NCBI GenBank assembly: GCA_964586155.1
Contig: CAZPHC010000008.1
Span: 145,755-209,754, forward strand
From: SXNM01 sp964586155
GTDB lineage: Bacteria > Myxococcota_A > UBA9042
DNA length: 64,000 nucleotides
Direction: 5' to 3'
Part shown: in pieces, positions 61,417 through 64,000 of the stretch
Numbering within the stretch: position 1 is the stretch's first letter
Layout of the letters: each line of letters opens with the position of its first letter
Position numbers and translations under genes: made by a program
The notes under the pieces: generated by a model
Told to the model about the DNA's origin: nothing
What the model saw: only the letters and a program-made list of their open reading frames with translations
Database searches by the model: none

Positions 61417-64000
61417 ATGGCCATCTCCGTCTCGTCTGCCCGCCGGCGCCGCTCGCTTGCGCTCTGGTTCAGCTGGCTCGCCCTGCTCGCGCCCCTGTCG
61501 CCGGCCTTCGCCGCGCCGCCAGCGCAGTTCCCCGCCGACTCGGTCTTCATCCCCGCGACCTGCGGCGGATCGCTGACCAACGACGGCACGTCCGACGCGC
61601 CTTCGGGCATCGGCGAGCGCGACATCGTCGGCGACGCGACGCATGCCGCCTTCGCGACCTGGAGTGACGAGACCTTCGTCTACTTCCGCGTCCGCGTGGC
61701 CGGTGTGCCGACCGCGAGCGGCGGCAACGCGCCGCTGGCGCAGTTCGGCTGGGGTGTCGGCATCGACGTCGACGGCGACCTCAGCACCATCGAGTACGCG
61801 CTGGTCGTCGACGGCATCAAGGAGCAGGTCAACCTGACCGACAACGCGACCAAGGTCTCGCTCAAGGTCTGGACGCCGACCATCGGCGCGCCGGGCTATG
61901 TGCAGGTCAAGCCGGTGACCGACGGCAGCACCTTCGCCAAGAAGGACAGCGACCACTGGATCACCTTCGCCATCCCGCTGCAGGAGGCCGTCGCCGCGAC
62001 CAGCAGCCTGGCCAAGCCGCTGGCCTGGGGCAAGGTGCGCGTCTGGGTCGCGACCTCGTCCAATGGCTTCACGCTCGACGCCGACTTCATGTGCTGGAAC
62101 GACAAGAGCCCGACCGACAACACCAAGGCGGTGTCGGACCCGATCGTCATCGGTCCGTTCGTCTCGATCACCACCGATCTGACCAAGGCCGCGACGACGA
62201 CCACGCCGACCCTGACCGGCAACGCCACGCCCGGCGCGACCGTGACGCTGACGCTCAACGGCAAGACCACGACCGTCACCGCCAACAGCGCCGGCGTCTG
62301 GACCTTCGACGTGCCCGCGAATTGGGGCCTCGAGGATGGCAAGACCTACCCGCTCAAGGCCGCCGTGACCATCGGCAGCACGACCAAGGAGGCCACGGGC
62401 AACCTGTCGATCGCCGTGCCACCGACCGTCAAGCTGACGGGCCCGGCCTCGCAGACCACCGCCACCACCAGCACGACCACGCCCAAGCTCGAAGGCACCG
62501 CCACGCCGGGCTCGACCGTGACCATCACCGCCAACGGCAAGACCGGCACCGCGACGGCCGGCAGCGACGGCAAGTGGACCTTCGACGTGCCCGCGAATTG
62601 GGACCTGCAGGACGGCAAGACCTACGATGTCGGCGTCTCGGTGACCAAGGGCAGCCAGACCGCGACCGACAGCGCCAAGCTCGCGGTCGTGACGCCGCCG
62701 CAGGTCGCCCTGACCTCGCCGGCCAGCATGACCACGGGCAAGGTCGCCACCACCACGCCCACCATCACCGGCACCGCCAAGCCCGGCGCCTCGGTCGAGG
62801 TCTCGATCAACGGCAGCTCGGCGACGGTCAAGGCCGGCAGCGACGGCAAGTGGAGCCTCGACGTGCCCGCGAGCTGGGGGCTCCAGGACGGCCAGACCTA
62901 CCCCGTCATCGTCACGGCGACCCAGGGCAGCGATTCCGCCCAGGACATGGCCTCGCTGGCCATCGCGCTGCCCGACGCGGTCGACATCACCTCGCCGAGC
63001 GGCGGCACCGTGCCCAACACCACGCCGACGCTCGCCGGCACGGCCAAGCCCAACGCCAAGGTCACGCTGTCGATGAACGGCAAGACCACCGAGGTCACCG
63101 CCGACAAGGACGGCAAGTGGACCTTCGACGTGCCGAGCAGCTGGGGCCTCGAGGCCGGCAAGACCTACACCCTCGACGCCAAGGCCGGCACCGCGACCAA
63201 GAGCCAGCAGGTCAAGGTCGCCGACTCGCTCTTTGTCAGCGTCGACGGCCAGGCCACGGCCACCTCGTTGTCGCCGACGCTGACGGGCACCTCGCTGCCG
63301 GGCGCGGCCATCGTCGTGACGGTGGACGGCAAGACCTACAACGCCACCGCCGGCAGCGACGGCAAGTGGTCGGTGACCATCCCGAGCGGCGCCGGCCTCA
63401 AGGGCGGCACGACCTACCCGGTCAGCGTCAAGGCGAGCAAGGACGGCAAGGACGCGACCGCCACCGGCAGCTTCGACACCGCCCCGACCTGCGACGACGG
63501 CAAGAAGGACGGCGACGAGACCGACGTGGACTGCGGCGGCTCGTGCAGCGCCGACTGCGCCGACACCAAGGGCTGCAAGATCGCCGACGACTGCCAGAGC
63601 AAGATCTGCGAGGCCGGCACCTGCAAGGCCGCGCCGACCTGCACCGACAAGGTCGCCAACGGCGACGAGACCGACGTGGACTGCGGCGGCTCGTGCAGCG
63701 CCGACTGCGCCGACGGCAAGCAGTGCAAGGTCGACGGCGACTGCGTCAGCAACCTCTGCGACGCCGGCGCCTGCAAGCCCGCGCCCTCCTGCTCGGACAA
63801 GACGGCCAACGGCGACGAGACCGACGTGGACTGCGGCGGCTCGTGCCCCACGGGCTGCGATGTGGGCAAGACGTGCAAGGTCGGCGGCGACTGCGCCAGC
63901 AACCTCTGCAACGGCGGCGTCTGCGCGCTGCCCGTCAGCTGCACCGACAGCACGGCCAACGGCGACGAGACCGACGTGGACTGCGGCGGCTCCTGCCCGG
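61417..64000 (+). CDS. Secreted multi-domain Ig-like/Cys-repeat surface protein (3' end outside window)
   Basis: At least 861 codons, open to the window end. A signal peptide (SLALWFSWLALLAPLSPAFA) is followed by a beta-rich domain (about 28-250) and five Ig-like units starting near residues 258, 348, 441, 524 and 611. They share a TPTLTGTAKPGA-like start and a DVPxxWGLxxGKTY end. From about residue 688 a 50-residue Cys motif begins (NGDETDVDCGGSC), repeated exactly every 150 bp. GAGG precedes ATG 61417. Such proteins act as adhesins or scaffolds; specific function unknown. Confidence 0.85.
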   Translation, partial: MAISVSSARRRRSLALWFSWLALLAPLSPAFAAPPAQFPADSVFIPATCGGSLTNDGTSDAPSGIGERDIVGDATHAAFATWSDETFVYFRVRVAGVPTASGGNAPLAQFGWGVGIDVDGDLSTIEYALVVDGIKEQVNLTDNATKVSLKVWTPTIGAPGYVQVKPVTDGSTFAKKDSDHWITFAIPLQEAVAATSSLAKPLAWGKVRVWVATSSNGFTLDADFMCWNDKSPTDNTKAVSDPIVIGPFVSITTDLTKAATTTTPTLTGNATPGATVTLTLNGKTTTVTANSAGVWTFDVPANWGLEDGKTYPLKAAVTIGSTTKEATGNLSIAVPPTVKLTGPASQTTATTSTTTPKLEGTATPGSTVTITANGKTGTATAGSDGKWTFDVPANWDLQDGKTYDVGVSVTKGSQTATDSAKLAVVTPPQVALTSPASMTTGKVATTTPTITGTAKPGASVEVSINGSSATVKAGSDGKWSLDVPASWGLQDGQTYPVIVTATQGSDSAQDMASLAIALPDAVDITSPSGGTVPNTTPTLAGTAKPNAKVTLSMNGKTTEVTADKDGKWTFDVPSSWGLEAGKTYTLDAKAGTATKSQQVKVADSLFVSVDGQATATSLSPTLTGTSLPGAAIVVTVDGKTYNATAGSDGKWSVTIPSGAGLKGGTTYPVSVKASKDGKDATATGSFDTAPTCDDGKKDGDETDVDCGGSCSADCADTKGCKIADDCQSKICEAGTCKAAPTCTDKVANGDETDVDCGGSCSADCADGKQCKVDGDCVSNLCDAGACKPAPSCSDKTANGDETDVDCGGSCPTGCDVGKTCKVGGDCASNLCNGGVCALPVSCTDSTANGDETDVDCGGSCP
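63511..64000 (+). repeat. 150-bp exact-period coding repeat
   Basis: The start of the DETDVDCGGSC segment lies at 63511, 63661, 63811 and 63961, exactly 150 bp apart, with near-identical DNA (GGCGACGAGACCGACGTGGA) at each start. The array continues beyond the window. Confidence 0.9.

Noticed and set aside
1..64000. tRNA, rRNA or riboswitch genes
   Set aside because: No cloverleaf-type sequence or known riboswitch core was recognised in the intergenic stretches I read.

Overview
The window is about 70% G+C and looks like a member of the Myxococcota or a close relative of the old delta-proteobacterial group. Indicators are a CarF-type plasmanylethanolamine desaturase, two large Ser/Thr kinases, an AGMO-like di-iron membrane hydroxylase, and several very large Cys-rich lipoproteins built from CDDGxxC repeats, NHL propellers and Lcl (DUF1566) domains. 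No rRNA, tRNA, CRISPR array or replication origin was seen. One assembly gap (100 N) lies at 34022-34121.

Layout. 1-10.4 kb is ordinary chromosome: carF, argE, a ferredoxin-NADP reductase, a membrane protein, a GNAT/FAD-oxidase pair overlapping by ATGA, a 1146-residue kinase-ATPase, a second GNAT and a transglutaminase-like protein. 10.4-15.5 kb is visibly lower in G+C and holds a secreted metzincin-type protease with an (CAACG)11 tract just after its start codon, plus a Cys-rich lipoprotein. This block is flanked by 31-bp imperfect direct repeats (27/31), so it may be an inserted cassette. 15.6-36.6 kb carries envelope and lipid genes: a lipoprotein, a 2758-residue NHL/Cys-rich/fibrinogen-like lipoprotein, a thiopurine methyltransferase, a PIG-L deacetylase, a ferritin-like lipoprotein, a patatin, an AGMO-like hydroxylase, a GT4 glycosyltransferase, an SRPBCC membrane protein and an M23 peptidase. 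A 64-bp hairpin-rich tandem repeat runs into the assembly gap.

36.7-49.0 kb is the most dynamic part. A RAYT-type (Y1/HUH) transposase is followed by two dense clusters of REP-like elements built on AGGTGCC-T-GGCACCT. These enclose and extend a secreted-protein ORF. A 1762-residue Cys-rich/beta-propeller/Lcl lipoprotein follows. Next is a 251-bp segment (gene 5' end plus promoter) present twice as near-identical direct repeats, 44749-44999 and 48411-48661. Between the copies lie a third REP cluster and a 1043-residue protein fusing a RelE/ParE-like domain, a UvrD-type helicase and an ankyrin-like segment. The second copy belongs to an intact gene and the first is truncated. The arrangement reads as an insertion that left its target gene whole, and the fused helicase is the best candidate here for an undescribed (possibly defence) system.

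49-64 kb returns to ordinary content: a multi-spanning membrane protein, a TetR regulator with a 15-bp palindromic operator candidate, YbaK, a lipoprotein, a second kinase, a methyltransferase, a flippase, the aguA-aguB pair (agmatine to putrescine), and the start of a secreted Ig-like/Cys-repeat protein that runs off the window.
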